The position numbers were made by a program, and so were the translations under genes. The notes beneath the pieces were generated by a model. That model was given only the letters and a program-made list of their open reading frames with translations, was not told the origin of the DNA and made no database searches. A stretch of DNA of 64,000 nucleotides from Liquorilactobacillus hordei DSM 19519 (GTDB lineage Bacteria > Bacillota > Bacilli > Lactobacillales > Lactobacillaceae), in assembly GCF_019443985.1 (NCBI RefSeq), contig NZ_CP049303.1, positions 2,108,001-2,172,000 on the forward strand, written 5' to 3'. Below, in pieces: positions 1-9,293 of this stretch. Positions within the stretch are counted from its first letter, which is position 1. Each line of letters begins with the position of its first letter.

Positions 1-30
1 CAATTTATGCGTGGCGTATGATATCTTCAT
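1..30 (-). CDS. csn2: Csn2 (start only, locus 1)
   Basis: Only the first ten codons lie in the window, reading MKISYATHKL. The ATG overlaps the cas2 stop codon as ATGA, the tight coupling usual for cas2-csn2 in type II-A loci. Csn2 is a toroidal DNA-end-binding protein needed for spacer acquisition. The assignment rests on gene order (cas9, cas1, cas2, next gene) and on the similarity of the first residues to what lactobacillus Csn2 proteins begin with. The rest of the gene and the array are expected beyond the left edge. Confidence 0.6.
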   Translation of the reverse strand, partial: MKISYATHKL

Positions 31-332
31 AAAATCACCGTCCGATCTGAAGAATTACGCACATCCTCAACAGGGGCCCCCACCAGAAAGTGCATATCAT
101 TATATTGTTTCTCTGTTAATACCAATGATTGAACCAGTCCACTCTCAGGTAAAAATGTTTCAATTCTATGTTCCATGAACAAAGCAGATTTTTTATTCAC
201 ACAAACTCTAACATATACGGAATACTGCACCATAATAAAGCCCTCATTTATTAATGACTTTCTAAACTTCCGATAGTCCTTTCGCTGCTTACTTGTTTCT
301 ACAGGTAAATCAAACATTATCATTAACCGCAT
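27..332 (-). CDS. cas2: CRISPR-associated endonuclease Cas2 (locus 1)
   Basis: Cas2 forms the central dimer of the Cas1-Cas2 integrase that inserts new spacers. About 101 residues, the normal length. It opens with the family hallmark LMIMFDLPVET (first beta strand with the conserved Asp) followed by the basic stretch KQRKDYRKFRK. I start it at the ATG of MRLMIMFDL at 332; an upstream ATG at 347 would add five residues (MRYQI) not usual in the family. The start lies inside the 3' end of cas1 (overlap of about 23 bases), so translation is probably coupled. Part of the cas1-cas2-csn2 adaptation cassette. Confidence 0.9.
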   Translation of the reverse strand: MRLMIMFDLPVETSKQRKDYRKFRKSLINEGFIMVQYSVYVRVCVNKKSALFMEHRIETFLPESGLVQSLVLTEKQYNDMHFLVGAPVEDVRNSSDRTVIL

Positions 333-1215
333 TATTTGGTACCTCATTTGTTAACTCCACCTCAATTTCGACATGATCTTTCTCACCATTCAAAAACTTT
401 AAAGAATTTCTGACATGCTCAATAATGGCATTTTTAAAAAGCATTTTTCTGCCATTGAATTTAATCTCTAGACTTAACAATTCTACTAGTCCATACTTAA
501 TATCTGGTGTAAATTCAACAAATCTTTGGCCAGCAACCCAATAATCAATTACTGGTCTAAACGGCTCCATCAAATCTGAGCTTAGATTAAAAGAATTATT
601 TTCACTATGATGGTGGATACCAATATAAGTTAAATACCCATTGGTCACCACTTCTTGATTAACCGTCGATAATAAAATAGAATACCCATAGTTAAGGGCT
701 GCATTAATTGGTGAATTATTACGCCTTACAAATTTTGTATCAAAAAGCAGTGGAAAATATTTTCTGGCAACTGTTGCTTCTCGATTAGTAAAGTCATTAA
801 TTTCAATTTTCTCTAATTCTGTACCAATATCAGTAATATCTCTTTTATATAAAGATAAAACATTCAGTTGATTTTTAATTTTGCTAAAAATTATTTTTGT
901 CCATAATATTTCTTGTGTTTGGACAGACCAGTTAATCTGCGTTGTCAATAGATCGATATCGCGATTATTAGGATAGTAACTAACTGTTTCACAAATCGGT
1001 TCATGCATACTATCTGAAAATATGACTTTCACTTCATGTGCCGCCAAATGACTGATCAATGCCGAAGTTATTACTGCTTGAGTCGTTGCAATCAACAATA
1101 GGCTAATATCATCCAGAGGAATTTGATTAATTCCATCCCTAGTCTGAACAGTCATCATGCGAGAAGCATATGAAAGTTTTGCGTGTTGTGTAATGATAAC
1201 AGATCTCCATCCCAT
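310..1215 (-). CDS. cas1: CRISPR-associated integrase Cas1 (locus 1)
   Basis: Cas1 is the metal-dependent integrase of spacer acquisition. The protein of about 301 residues begins MGWRSVIITQHAKLSY, the type II Cas1 start, and carries the conserved ALNYGYSILLS segment and the DLMEPFRPVIDYWV motif that supply the catalytic Glu/His/Asp cluster. The start at 1215 is chosen because AAGGAG lies 11 bases upstream; a TTG at 1236 in the same frame precedes that ribosome site and is rejected. A strong hairpin terminator separates it from cas9, so the adaptation genes probably have their own promoter or depend on read-through. Confidence 0.92.
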   Translation of the reverse strand: MGWRSVIITQHAKLSYASRMMTVQTRDGINQIPLDDISLLLIATTQAVITSALISHLAAHEVKVIFSDSMHEPICETVSYYPNNRDIDLLTTQINWSVQTQEILWTKIIFSKIKNQLNVLSLYKRDITDIGTELEKIEINDFTNREATVARKYFPLLFDTKFVRRNNSPINAALNYGYSILLSTVNQEVVTNGYLTYIGIHHHSENNSFNLSSDLMEPFRPVIDYWVAGQRFVEFTPDIKYGLVELLSLEIKFNGRKMLFKNAIIEHVRNSLKFLNGEKDHVEIEVELTNEVPNNAVNDNV

Positions 1216-1229
1216 CTTAAAACCACTCC

Positions 1230-1258
1230 TTGTCAAAATAATAATAGTGTTATATAAT
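1230..1258 (+). promoter_or_regulatory. Promoter of the putative locus 1 tracrRNA
   Basis: On the plus strand, opposite to the cas genes, TTGTCA (1230-1235) and TATAAT (1253-1258) are separated by exactly 17 bases, an almost perfect vegetative promoter. Predicted transcription start is near 1265. It lies just upstream of cas1 and points away from it into the cas1-cas9 gap, where no protein gene exists. Confidence 0.7.
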
Positions 1259-1264
1259 TACGGC

Positions 1265-1422
1265 GCTGGGTAGCTCCCAGCGGATTAACATTATTGGTTT
1301 AACGTCTTGTTTTAAAATCAAACAAAACACTTTAGTGTTGAGTTTTAACTTTTGACCCACTTTATTAGTGGGCAGTACATAAAAAAGGAATCACTCTTAT
1401 AATGAGGAGTGATTCCTTTTTT
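1265..1422 (+). ncRNA. Putative tracrRNA (locus 1)
   Basis: A transcript of about 155 nt from the promoter at 1230-1258 to the terminator at 1381-1422. It begins with a hairpin (CGCTGGG...CCCAGCG), followed at about 1281-1318 by a stretch (TTAACATTATTGGTTTAAC) that lines up with the reverse complement of the L. buchneri-type repeat as I remember it, and so is the likely anti-repeat. Next come small hairpins (AACAC-TTTA-GTGTT and CCCACT-TTATT-AGTGGG) and the terminator. The locus 1 Cas9 is itself of the L. buchneri type. Because the locus 1 array is outside the window, base pairing to its repeat cannot be verified here. Confidence 0.55.
1381..1422. terminator. Bidirectional terminator between cas9 and cas1
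   Basis: A perfect 16-base inverted repeat AAAAAAGGAATCACTC / GAGTGATTCCTTTTTT around a 10-base loop. Read on the plus strand it ends the putative tracrRNA in a T run; read on the minus strand it ends the cas9 message 11 bases after the stop codon. Confidence 0.85.
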
Positions 1423-1432
1423 ATTAATACAT

Positions 1433-4400
1433 CTACAAATCTTTAAGTGTCACTCTTCGCTCAAAAATTCCTGTTGGAGATTGATAACATAGAATTGCGT
1501 TTTCCGAAAGTATAATCCCACTTGGATACTGTATCATTCCAAGTGGTGTAGAAAATTTAAGGCTTTTTAAATCTTTCTTAGTTGCATTTGCATGCAATCC
1601 TTCCAATATTTCATTCAACGTCTCACGTTTGCCGCTTTTTAATAATTTTGTTCCTGAGAATAAATTATTTATTGGTAATTCAGTAAAAATCTTTCTACTT
1701 TCATGTAATTTCTGGCGAAATTTATTTTTGTCATATAAAGAAAAATATTTGTCTACCTGTGCAAGAATTTCATCGTAAACATTATCTAAATCAACAGTTG
1801 TGTATTCTTTTTTTTCAAAAATACTTCTATCTAAAACTTCCAATGCATACTCAGATAAGACCAGTTGCTTAGCATTATATTTATACGCTGAACTTCCCAA
1901 CATATATTTCTGATCACCATCAATAATCAGCTGTCGATATAGAGTTTTGGAAACCACGATTTCAAAATTCTCTAACTTTTGTGTAATTTTACCGGTTTTT
2001 CTATCTTTCTTTTTCTTAATAAATTGTGGTTTTATAACATTGTATAAAACTTTTTGGTATGCTTTACTACCTTGCTTTGCGGCATCATTCAGTTTAACTA
2101 CTGCTCTTTGTGGTATACCAACTACCATATATTGCTTTTTCTTAGTAACTTTAACGATTGCCAGAAAAGCATCATTATTATTGGTGTATCCTCCATAAAT
2201 ATCAATTGGTCGATCCTCTTTAACAGGAATCAATTTTTTGCTTCCTGCTACTGCGGCCGAGTATACAGTTTGCTTAAACATCGCACCTTGTCTAGTCAAA
2301 ACTTCATGCGTTACCAGCATATATTTAAAATTATAAATTCTTTTAAATCGTGCAATTCCTTCATCACGATGCCAGAGAATTTCTCCTGTATCATTATCCT
2401 TAATGATCTTTTTCTTATCATCTTCTATATCATGCAAAAAATTAAAATACTTTAATTGGGAATCATCAACCTTTTTAAAGCATCCATAAGTGAAATATGC
2501 ACGCAATTTTGGATAACGCCGATAAAGATAATTTCCGATAAAGGTAGTTAAATAGGCGTCCAAGGCATGATGATAATCATTGACATTTCGGTTTTTGATT
2601 AATCCAAAATCCTTACGTAACTGTGAATTCATTTTAGCTCGAACTTCAATGATCTCACTTTTACTCTGATATTTGTTATACAAAAACTCAGCAACTAGTC
2701 GGATAACTTGGCTTGTTTCAACCAATTGTCGTTTAACAAATCCTCTTGCAGTAAATTTATTAATAGAATCAGGATCAGTTATCAAATTATTAAATTTTCG
2801 TTTGGATATCAACCCCTGATCATACAGTCTTTGCCCATGTTCTCGCACTTTATACCTATCATTTTTTGTGGGAACATTATCAGATTTGCCATTATTTACG
2901 GCTGCACTCACTAAAACACGATTATCAAGCGAATCATCTTTAATAAATGCTTGCGGTAGAATATGGTCAATTTGATAATTACCAATCTGATCAATGTTAA
3001 TTGACTTACCAGTATACATATCTTTGCCAAGCTGGGTAAAGTACAAGAAATATTTATCAGTTAAAGTCTGTTTTCTGTCAGAAAAACGTTGTAACTCATC
3101 CTTTACTCCAGCGTTCTCGACCTCATTTGCAACGCTTTTATAAATTTTTTCAATTTGCTGCTGTCGCTCGACAGAACGACGCGGTTTTTCTTCGGGCGCT
3201 CTAGTAAATTCAATTGATATTTTTTGCGGAGCTATTCCGCCCATAGCTTTTTGAATATCTTCAATAACTTTAACTACTTGTCGAATAGCTTTTTTATTTT
3301 GCGGAGATGTATAGGCATCTGCCAAAACTTCTTCTAAAGTATTTCCTTTTAAATGCTGATTATTTTCTTCTTGAATTCGTTGTGCGAAATCTTCTTCAGC
3401 TTGAACTTGCATAAAGTTTTGTTGAGTATTCCACATATGCTCAATAATTGAGCATTCATCAGAATCTCTTAAGCCTTTAAGTAGCTTGGCTGATAATTTA
3501 CCCCAACCATGGTAATTTTTATTTTTTAATTCTTTTTTTTGCCTATCGTTTAACCATTTAATTTCATTTAATTTTTCACTGTAAATATTTTTGTCTTCAA
3601 AAATAGTTGCCCATTCAATCATACGTTCAAAGTCATTTTGTCTAGCAGGATTATCAATATCTTCGCCAAAAATTTTTTTTAAATCAATATAGGTCGCTAG
3701 ACTGGAGACAAAATGCTCTGGTTTTGATAAGCCACTAATCTCAGGAGTAGTTAAAAAGCTGCACTCAGCTTTTAAATAATTTTGTAACTTAACTATTGTA
3801 ATAGTTTTTTGTTGCTGAAATAACTCTTTAAAAACTTTCTGCTTAACAGAAACTTTTAGTTTACGCCCATCAGCTCGCAAGTTATTTAATTCATTCAACA
3901 CTTTAAACTTCTGGTAAAGAAGGCTTTCATCAGGTAAAACATCTTCTGCAATTAGATAACTGTCTTTTGTTGTCATACGTCGAATAAAAGTATTTGCTGA
4001 CTCCATTTTGTTAACTTTCTCATCAAAATTCCATGGTGTGATTCTACCAGGCTGTTTACGTACCATCCAAGCAAATTCTTTCCCTGAAGTTTTCTTTTGG
4101 TCAGTTGCTGTAATAAGCGGTCCAACGTAATATGGCACACGAAAGGCTACTAACTCATCCAATTTATACTTTGCAACCTTACTCCGTTTTTCATTCGGAT
4201 TAGTTTCTGCCAAAAACGGATAGTACTTTGCTTGATTTTGAATAATTCTGTCTAATTCTTGCTGATGTAACTGATGTGGGATCACACCATTAGCAGATGT
4301 TCGCTGTTTAGGCATAAAATTCTCAGCATTAATCAATTCTAGAATTTCATCCGTAATCAAAGATGATTCTAGATTTTGCTTAACCTTAGAATAAAAATCT

Positions 4401-5524
4401 GCTTGATTTAGTTTCTTGTTATTATTTCCATGTACATATTCGTTATATGCCTCATGTAAACCATGTGCTTTCTTTTTATCTTTAGTATTATTAATCTGCT
4501 GTTTTAAAAGTGCTAGATGCTCTTTATGTAGTTCATAGCTACTAATCATTGCTTCTGAAATCGATTTTCCATCGGGAACAATTCCGTTCAAGGAAATCTG
4601 TGAATACCATTGATGAATAATATTCAAAGCTTCCTGCTGTGGGGTATTTAATTCTTCCAGCAAAACGACGATTTTTTCGTCTGCATCCTCATCTTCTAAC
4701 TTAAAAGACCAATCATTCGAACTATCTGTAGTAACATTTAAAATGACATCAAATTTAGCTTTATTTCCCAGAATTGCCTTACTGAATTCCGTTGCAATTT
4801 TTTGATGCTTTTTAGCGACAGATATATCATCTACCTTTTTTGCTAGTTTTTTTAAACTTTCACGCTGACGGTCAAGTCTAGTTTTGGAGTTATCAAGTAA
4901 TAATTCACTAATTTCATTCATGTCAGCAGTATTCAATTGAAAAGAATCGTTAATATCAGAAATATAAAATTGCTCAAATAAATCGTTTAATATATCAGCA
5001 TCTTTCTTAAAATCAACTGCTTTGGAAGAAAATTCATTTATCAAAGTATTAATTAAGAAGTTTCCTCGATATTTAATAATATGATGCACAGCCAAATAAA
5101 TTTCTCTAATATCAAACTTTCTATCCTCTGTCATTAAGGCATGTCTCAAATGATAAACTGTTGGATATTTATCATAAAAAACGGTATCATCAGAAAAAAG
5201 TAGTGAACCATAATACTTTTTGCGTTCATCTCGTGGTGAAATATTTGATTCCTTCATACGTGCTAAAAAATATGGATCCCCCTGTGCTAAGTATGGTGCA
5301 AATATTTCCTCCAAAAGGCCTAAACGCCATTTTCTCCTTTTTAGTCTTCTACGTGTTGTTCGAAAGCTACGCCGTTCTGACGCAGTTTGACCTTCCTTAA
5401 AAAGTCTTACTCCAATATAATTTTTTCCCTTAACCTGTACTAACTCATCTTGTTCATCTGTCACAGCAAATCCGATTGAAGATGTCCCAATATCCAAGCC
5501 AACATTATATCTATTATTTTCCAC
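1433..5524 (-). CDS. cas9: Cas9 endonuclease, type II-A (locus 1, 1363 aa)
   Basis: RNA-guided double-strand DNA nuclease. 1363 residues, the size of the S. pyogenes/L. buchneri branch. RuvC-I is at the N-terminus (VGLDIGTSSIGFAV, catalytic Asp11), followed by the arginine-rich bridge helix (RTTRRRLKRRKWRL, about residues 55-70). The HNH nuclease has YQIDHILPQAF and the RuvC-III motif is NDYHHALDAYLT. The C-terminal segments VYGGY and LFERRVTLKDL-type end resemble L. buchneri Cas9 closely; this is recognition from memory, not a search. The start codon is GTG at 5524, with GAGGGAG eight bases upstream. No catalytic residue looks missing and the frame is intact. It is followed by a terminator, then the tracrRNA gene on the other strand. 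Confidence 0.97.
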   Translation of the reverse strand: MENNRYNVGLDIGTSSIGFAVTDEQDELVQVKGKNYIGVRLFKEGQTASERRSFRTTRRRLKRRKWRLGLLEEIFAPYLAQGDPYFLARMKESNISPRDERKKYYGSLLFSDDTVFYDKYPTVYHLRHALMTEDRKFDIREIYLAVHHIIKYRGNFLINTLINEFSSKAVDFKKDADILNDLFEQFYISDINDSFQLNTADMNEISELLLDNSKTRLDRQRESLKKLAKKVDDISVAKKHQKIATEFSKAILGNKAKFDVILNVTTDSSNDWSFKLEDEDADEKIVVLLEELNTPQQEALNIIHQWYSQISLNGIVPDGKSISEAMISSYELHKEHLALLKQQINNTKDKKKAHGLHEAYNEYVHGNNNKKLNQADFYSKVKQNLESSLITDEILELINAENFMPKQRTSANGVIPHQLHQQELDRIIQNQAKYYPFLAETNPNEKRSKVAKYKLDELVAFRVPYYVGPLITATDQKKTSGKEFAWMVRKQPGRITPWNFDEKVNKMESANTFIRRMTTKDSYLIAEDVLPDESLLYQKFKVLNELNNLRADGRKLKVSVKQKVFKELFQQQKTITIVKLQNYLKAECSFLTTPEISGLSKPEHFVSSLATYIDLKKIFGEDIDNPARQNDFERMIEWATIFEDKNIYSEKLNEIKWLNDRQKKELKNKNYHGWGKLSAKLLKGLRDSDECSIIEHMWNTQQNFMQVQAEEDFAQRIQEENNQHLKGNTLEEVLADAYTSPQNKKAIRQVVKVIEDIQKAMGGIAPQKISIEFTRAPEEKPRRSVERQQQIEKIYKSVANEVENAGVKDELQRFSDRKQTLTDKYFLYFTQLGKDMYTGKSINIDQIGNYQIDHILPQAFIKDDSLDNRVLVSAAVNNGKSDNVPTKNDRYKVREHGQRLYDQGLISKRKFNNLITDPDSINKFTARGFVKRQLVETSQVIRLVAEFLYNKYQSKSEIIEVRAKMNSQLRKDFGLIKNRNVNDYHHALDAYLTTFIGNYLYRRYPKLRAYFTYGCFKKVDDSQLKYFNFLHDIEDDKKKIIKDNDTGEILWHRDEGIARFKRIYNFKYMLVTHEVLTRQGAMFKQTVYSAAVAGSKKLIPVKEDRPIDIYGGYTNNNDAFLAIVKVTKKKQYMVVGIPQRAVVKLNDAAKQGSKAYQKVLYNVIKPQFIKKKKDRKTGKITQKLENFEIVVSKTLYRQLIIDGDQKYMLGSSAYKYNAKQLVLSEYALEVLDRSIFEKKEYTTVDLDNVYDEILAQVDKYFSLYDKNKFRQKLHESRKIFTELPINNLFSGTKLLKSGKRETLNEILEGLHANATKKDLKSLKFSTPLGMIQYPSGIILSENAILCYQSPTGIFERRVTLKDL

Positions 5525-5657
5525 GCTATATCTCCCTCTATATAATAATTACAGCTTACTAATTATATCTTTTTAACAGTTTTTTTTGACTGATTCTTTA
5601 TAAGTGTATTTTACTACTTTATATCTAATTTTAAGGCTTTTTTTATACGTAATATAT

Positions 5658-5695
5658 AAAAAAAGAGCAGCAACATACTTTCTTCGTTGCAACTC
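5658..5695 (-). terminator. Terminator after the YagU-like gene
   Basis: On the minus strand GAGTTGCAAC and GTTGCTGCTC form an imperfect 10-base stem (two mismatches) followed by seven T. It lies just downstream of the DUF1440 gene and upstream of cas9. Confidence 0.65.
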
Positions 5696-5712
5696 CCATG
5701 GAACCTTAGTAA

Positions 5713-6252
5713 TTATAAATTCTCTAACTTGTTTTTCTTTTCGTTTTTCGCTAAACAAACTGCAACTGCATAGATTGACCATGCCCAAACAATATGTCCA
5801 AAAAATTCAGAAAAATGTTCGTCAAATGGTTGGTTCCAAGCTGCTGGAACAGTCCCCATTGCAGGCATAATAATAATATGGAAAGCAATCCAAATTACAA
5901 TCCCGTATGCAGCACCTTGCCACATTGTTGTTTTCTTCCAATATTGTGCCAAAAAAATGAATAATGCAGCAAAAACAATTGAAAATGCAAAATGAATAAT
6001 TAGTGCAACAAAGAAAACCTTCTGATCAGTAGAATAATAAACGAATGCATGAACTGTTTTTGAAGACATTCCGAACTGTTCTAATAAGTGCTGTGGTGGA
6101 TTCGTGGCATTTCTAGCCAATGTACGTGGTGGTAAAATATTTTCCCATCCGATTTTGACCATACCTGAAATCATACCAGCAATAAAGCCATACCAGATAC
6201 TCTTCCAAACAATTGTTTTAAAAGCTATCTTAGGCTTTGATAAACTTAACAT
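5713..6252 (-). CDS. YagU-like membrane protein (DUF1440)
   Basis: 179 residues with four probable membrane helices, matching the layout of E. coli YagU (DUF1440): N-terminal helix and WYGFIAGMISGMVKIGWE, then LPPR, a central AFSIVFAALFIFLA helix, WQGAAYGIVIWIAFH, and the family signature SEFFGHIVWAWSI near the C-terminus. YagU is an inner-membrane protein linked to acid resistance in E. coli; the biochemical role is not known. The ATG follows AAGGGGGAATAGGTA, a strong ribosome site. Single gene between CRISPR locus 1 and the divergent dehydrogenase gene. Confidence 0.8.
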   Translation of the reverse strand: MLSLSKPKIAFKTIVWKSIWYGFIAGMISGMVKIGWENILPPRTLARNATNPPQHLLEQFGMSSKTVHAFVYYSTDQKVFFVALIIHFAFSIVFAALFIFLAQYWKKTTMWQGAAYGIVIWIAFHIIIMPAMGTVPAAWNQPFDEHFSEFFGHIVWAWSIYAVAVCLAKNEKKNKLENL

Positions 6253-6601
6253 TACCTATTCCCCCTTCTTACGGTTAAATATCATACTATTTGTGAATGA
6301 TTTTTCAGATACATCGTGTACCATAATCTCTCAATATTAAAGGTATTAATGTCTTAAAAGTAGAAATAATTGCCCTTTTTTGCTCATAATTAGCACATTA
6401 AAGCATAATTTAGATTTGTAATTTATTTTTAATTTTCAACCCATCTAATTTCCGAATTTACTTTTAAAATCAATTAAAAACTTCTCTGGTTAGTCATAAA
6501 ATATCCTTATTAACTTCATTCTTCCTTACTATAAACAAATAAACCTTATGTTAAGATATTTGTGTAATTTTCCATAAAATGATCTGGAAAGGTGAGTAAT
6601 T
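6253..6601. other. Divergent intergenic region, no gene
   Basis: AT-rich spacer of about 350 bases between the divergent yagU-like and ldh2-type genes. No open frame with a ribosome site, no clear hairpin. The sequence GGAAAGGTGAG just before 6602 is the ribosome site of the dehydrogenase; promoters for both genes must lie here but I cannot fix them confidently. Confidence 0.4.
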
Positions 6602-7690
6602 ATGATCAGAAAATACGATAGTCAAAGAATGTATCGATTAATACTCAAAATCTATGAAGCTTATGGCTTTTCCACTAGTGATAGCGAAAAAATTGCGCAT
6701 ATACTAATTTATACTGACATGCACGGCATCGAATCACATGGTGTTCAGCGTATGTCTATGTACGATAAATTTATTCAAAATGGCAAAATTAAAATTAACA
6801 GCTCTCCTGAAATCATAAAAGAAACTAGTGTTAGTGCTGCTGTTGATGCTCACTTTGGAATTGGTCAATTAAATGGTATCTACAGCATGAATCTTGCAAT
6901 CAAGAAAGCAAAAGAACACGGTGTAGGAATTGTTACTACCAAAAGATCTGGTCACTATGGCATAGCTGGCTTCTATGCAAACATGGCTGCGAAACAGGAC
7001 ATGCTCGGAATATCTTCAACTAATTCTCGACCTGGAATGGTCCCAACCAACTCAACTCAGCCTTTTTTAGGAACTAATCCAATCGGTTTTGCAATGCCCG
7101 CTCATCCTCACAACTTCATTCTTGATTTTGCAACCACTACTGTTCCGCAAGGAAAAATTGAAGTTTATCGTAAACTAGAAAAGAACTTACCTGAATTTTG
7201 GGTGGCCAAAGATGGTATTAACCCCATTCATGATCATAATGACAAAAAAGATCTAGATTTACTTCGAGTACCAAAATCAAATGTTGGTCTGACTCCACTA
7301 GGAGGTATCTCTGAATTAACCGGTGGTCATAAAGGCTTTGGATTAGGAATAATAGTAGAGATCTTCACCTCGATTCTTTCACAAGGAGACACCTCATCTG
7401 AAAATGATGGCAGCAATCCAGCAATTGGTCCTTGTCAAAGTTTCATTTCAATTGATCCAGCGATTTTTGGAAGTAAGCAAGCAATTATCAACCGTTTTTC
7501 TGATTATTTACAAGAAATTCGTGAACTACCTGCTGTTCCTGGTCGGACAATCTATGTTCACGGGGATAAAGAACAACTTAGATACATTGATGCAAAGAAA
7601 AATGGAATTCCGGTTGATGATGCTACAATATCTGAAATTAAATTAATTGCCACTCGTTTAGGCGTTCCTTTTAAAGAATACTTATTGTAA
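6602..7690 (+). CDS. Malate/L-lactate dehydrogenase family oxidoreductase (Ldh2/AllD-type)
   Basis: 362-residue member of the NAD(P)-dependent MDH2/LDH2 family, which oxidises 2-hydroxy acids such as malate, L-lactate, sulfolactate or ureidoglycolate. Family hallmarks are visible: the early DMHGIESHGVQRM with the catalytic His, KRSGHYGIAGFYA, the NSRPGMVPT / FLGTNPIGFAMP segment for cofactor binding, and LTGGHKGFGLGIIVE. Full length. Good ribosome site (GGAAAGGTGAG). It stands alone, ending in a shared terminator with the convergent clc gene, so context does not choose the substrate. It could be an AllD-like ureidoglycolate dehydrogenase, but no purine or allantoin genes adjoin it except the adenine deaminase two genes away. 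Confidence 0.85.
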   Translation: MIRKYDSQRMYRLILKIYEAYGFSTSDSEKIAHILIYTDMHGIESHGVQRMSMYDKFIQNGKIKINSSPEIIKETSVSAAVDAHFGIGQLNGIYSMNLAIKKAKEHGVGIVTTKRSGHYGIAGFYANMAAKQDMLGISSTNSRPGMVPTNSTQPFLGTNPIGFAMPAHPHNFILDFATTTVPQGKIEVYRKLEKNLPEFWVAKDGINPIHDHNDKKDLDLLRVPKSNVGLTPLGGISELTGGHKGFGLGIIVEIFTSILSQGDTSSENDGSNPAIGPCQSFISIDPAIFGSKQAIINRFSDYLQEIRELPAVPGRTIYVHGDKEQLRYIDAKKNGIPVDDATISEIKLIATRLGVPFKEYLL

Positions 7691-7819
7691 ATTAACTCTA
7701 AACTAAAGTTCTCAATTTCGTATAACAGGAGTTTTTTTACAATTATTAATATATTGTTTTGATCATATGAACTCTACAACTTGTCTTTTCTCGGTTTCAA
7801 TTTATTTTTGCGCAAGTAA

Positions 7820-7855
7820 AGAGGCATTGCAAAAGTTAACTTTTGCAGTGCCTCT
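7820..7855. terminator. Bidirectional terminator between ldh2-type and clc genes
   Basis: Near-perfect 16-base stem AGAGGCATTGCAAAAG / CTTTTGCAGTGCCTCT. It lies between two convergent genes and can end both transcripts. Confidence 0.8.
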
Positions 7856-7863
7856 CTCTTTAT

Positions 7864-9114
7864 TTATTCTGGAATCAACTTTGAAGCCACTATTGCCAAA
7901 GCCACACCTGCACCAAGCGGTAAAAAAGCAGAGTAATTTAGATGGCTGATTTCAATTATCATCATCAGTGCCATCAGTGGTGCTTGCTGTGACGCCGCTA
8001 ATAATGTGCACGCACCTAATAAAGAACACTGCCAAATCGGAACAATAGTAAAAAAGGAATGGAATATAATACCTAAAACTGTCCCAATAACTGCCCCAAT
8101 TGCAATTGATGGTGTCAGTGTTCCACCAGAGGCACCAGCTCGAATAGTAAATACTGTGATAGTAGCTTTAACAATTGCACCCAGAAGTAATGCCCAAATC
8201 ATCTGCTGATTAAAAGTATCAATGGATAATTGTGCCAGTGCTCGTCCATTCCCCATAATTTGTGGAAAGGATAAGGCAAATATTCCAGTTATTAATCCCA
8301 TCAGTGGCAACTGCCATAAAATCCCACTACCTTTTGGCTGGTGCTTCCCTGCCCACTTAAAACTCCTGCGGAAAATCCCACCTAATATTCCACATAAGGG
8401 TGAGACAAGAAGCACAAATATCAGAAAAGTCATTGAAAATTGTTGATTTCCTACCAAATAATAAGGGCCAAATCCCTTAACAATTGTGCCAATCAGCATT
8501 GCTATTGCAGACATAATTATACTTACCACAACTGCTTTTTTAGTTACCTTCTTAAGCAAGATTTCTATACAAAAAAGCATTCCTGTAAATGGAGTACTGT
8601 ATATTCCAGCAAATCCAGCACCAGCAGCAGCAGCCATTAGTAACTTTGAGTCATCGTCAGATAATGCAAGATGCAGTTTACCCAAAAAAGTATTCCAACA
8701 TTGCGCCAACATTGCCCCAGCTTCACGTGGTGCAAGTTCTCGACCAACAGAACCACCCGTGCCTACATAAAAAATTTGTGTCATTACATGTATTGCAGTT
8801 TGAACCGGAGGCATTTTCTCGCCTGACAGTCCTTTAGCGATCGTCACTGGTTTATTAATCCTTGTTCTAATAAACCACCAAATAATTGCTGCAATTATTG
8901 CACCAATAAAAACAGATACCATCCGATGGGCTGGAAGAATTTCCAATGAAGCTGGGTTTGCTGCATTTTCTTGAAAACTAAGAAATAATCTTTCTACACC
9001 ATCTAATAACAGACTTAACAGCAACGAGCTAGTTCCAACTATAATTCCAAGAACAATTGTTGAGAGCAAAAGAACAAAATTCTCTTTTTTTAAAAACTTA
9101 TTCACGTGATACAC
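7864..9114 (-). CDS. ClC-family chloride channel or H+/Cl- antiporter
   Basis: 416-residue polytopic membrane protein of the voltage-gated chloride channel family. It has an N-terminal membrane helix, then the selectivity region GTGGSVGRELAPREAGAM, the equivalent of the canonical GxxGREGP, here GRELAPRE with the gating Glu retained. Further on are FAGIYSTPFTGMLFCIEI and the second pore segment GASGGTLTPSIAIGAVIG, closing with LGACTLLAASQQAPLMALMMIIE. There are no C-terminal CBS domains, as in short bacterial ClC proteins, some of which act in acid or fluoride tolerance. The GREGP to GRELAP change resembles the divergent subgroup common in lactobacilli. It may start at GTG 9114 or at the internal GTG three codons later. 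Confidence 0.88.
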   Translation of the reverse strand: MYHVNKFLKKENFVLLLSTIVLGIIVGTSSLLLSLLLDGVERLFLSFQENAANPASLEILPAHRMVSVFIGAIIAAIIWWFIRTRINKPVTIAKGLSGEKMPPVQTAIHVMTQIFYVGTGGSVGRELAPREAGAMLAQCWNTFLGKLHLALSDDDSKLLMAAAAGAGFAGIYSTPFTGMLFCIEILLKKVTKKAVVVSIIMSAIAMLIGTIVKGFGPYYLVGNQQFSMTFLIFVLLVSPLCGILGGIFRRSFKWAGKHQPKGSGILWQLPLMGLITGIFALSFPQIMGNGRALAQLSIDTFNQQMIWALLLGAIVKATITVFTIRAGASGGTLTPSIAIGAVIGTVLGIIFHSFFTIVPIWQCSLLGACTLLAASQQAPLMALMMIIEISHLNYSAFLPLGAGVALAIVASKLIPE

Positions 9115-9293
9115 AACCTAACTGACATATAATTTATTATTATGGATAGTCCTAAGTCCCCATTATAATAAACTATAAAATACATCTCAAATTTAAATAG
9201 CATAAATCTGTTAAAACTTGTAAGTTTCATTTCTGATAAATAATATAGCAAAATATTCAACTGCTACTTGCTTTAATTATTTTTTCGTAAAAC

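Noticed and set aside
1237..1380. tracrRNA of locus 1 on the minus strand, in line with cas9
   Set aside because: The hairpin CGCTGGG...CCCAGCG on that strand is not followed by a T run and no promoter fits; the plus strand has a near-perfect promoter and terminator.
1947..5400. Plus-strand frames of 60-130 residues inside cas9
   Set aside because: Antisense shadows with no ribosome sites or family likeness.
5525..5657. A second tracrRNA or array upstream of cas9 of locus 1
   Set aside because: Only AT-rich leader and the yagU terminator; no repeat-like or anti-repeat sequence.
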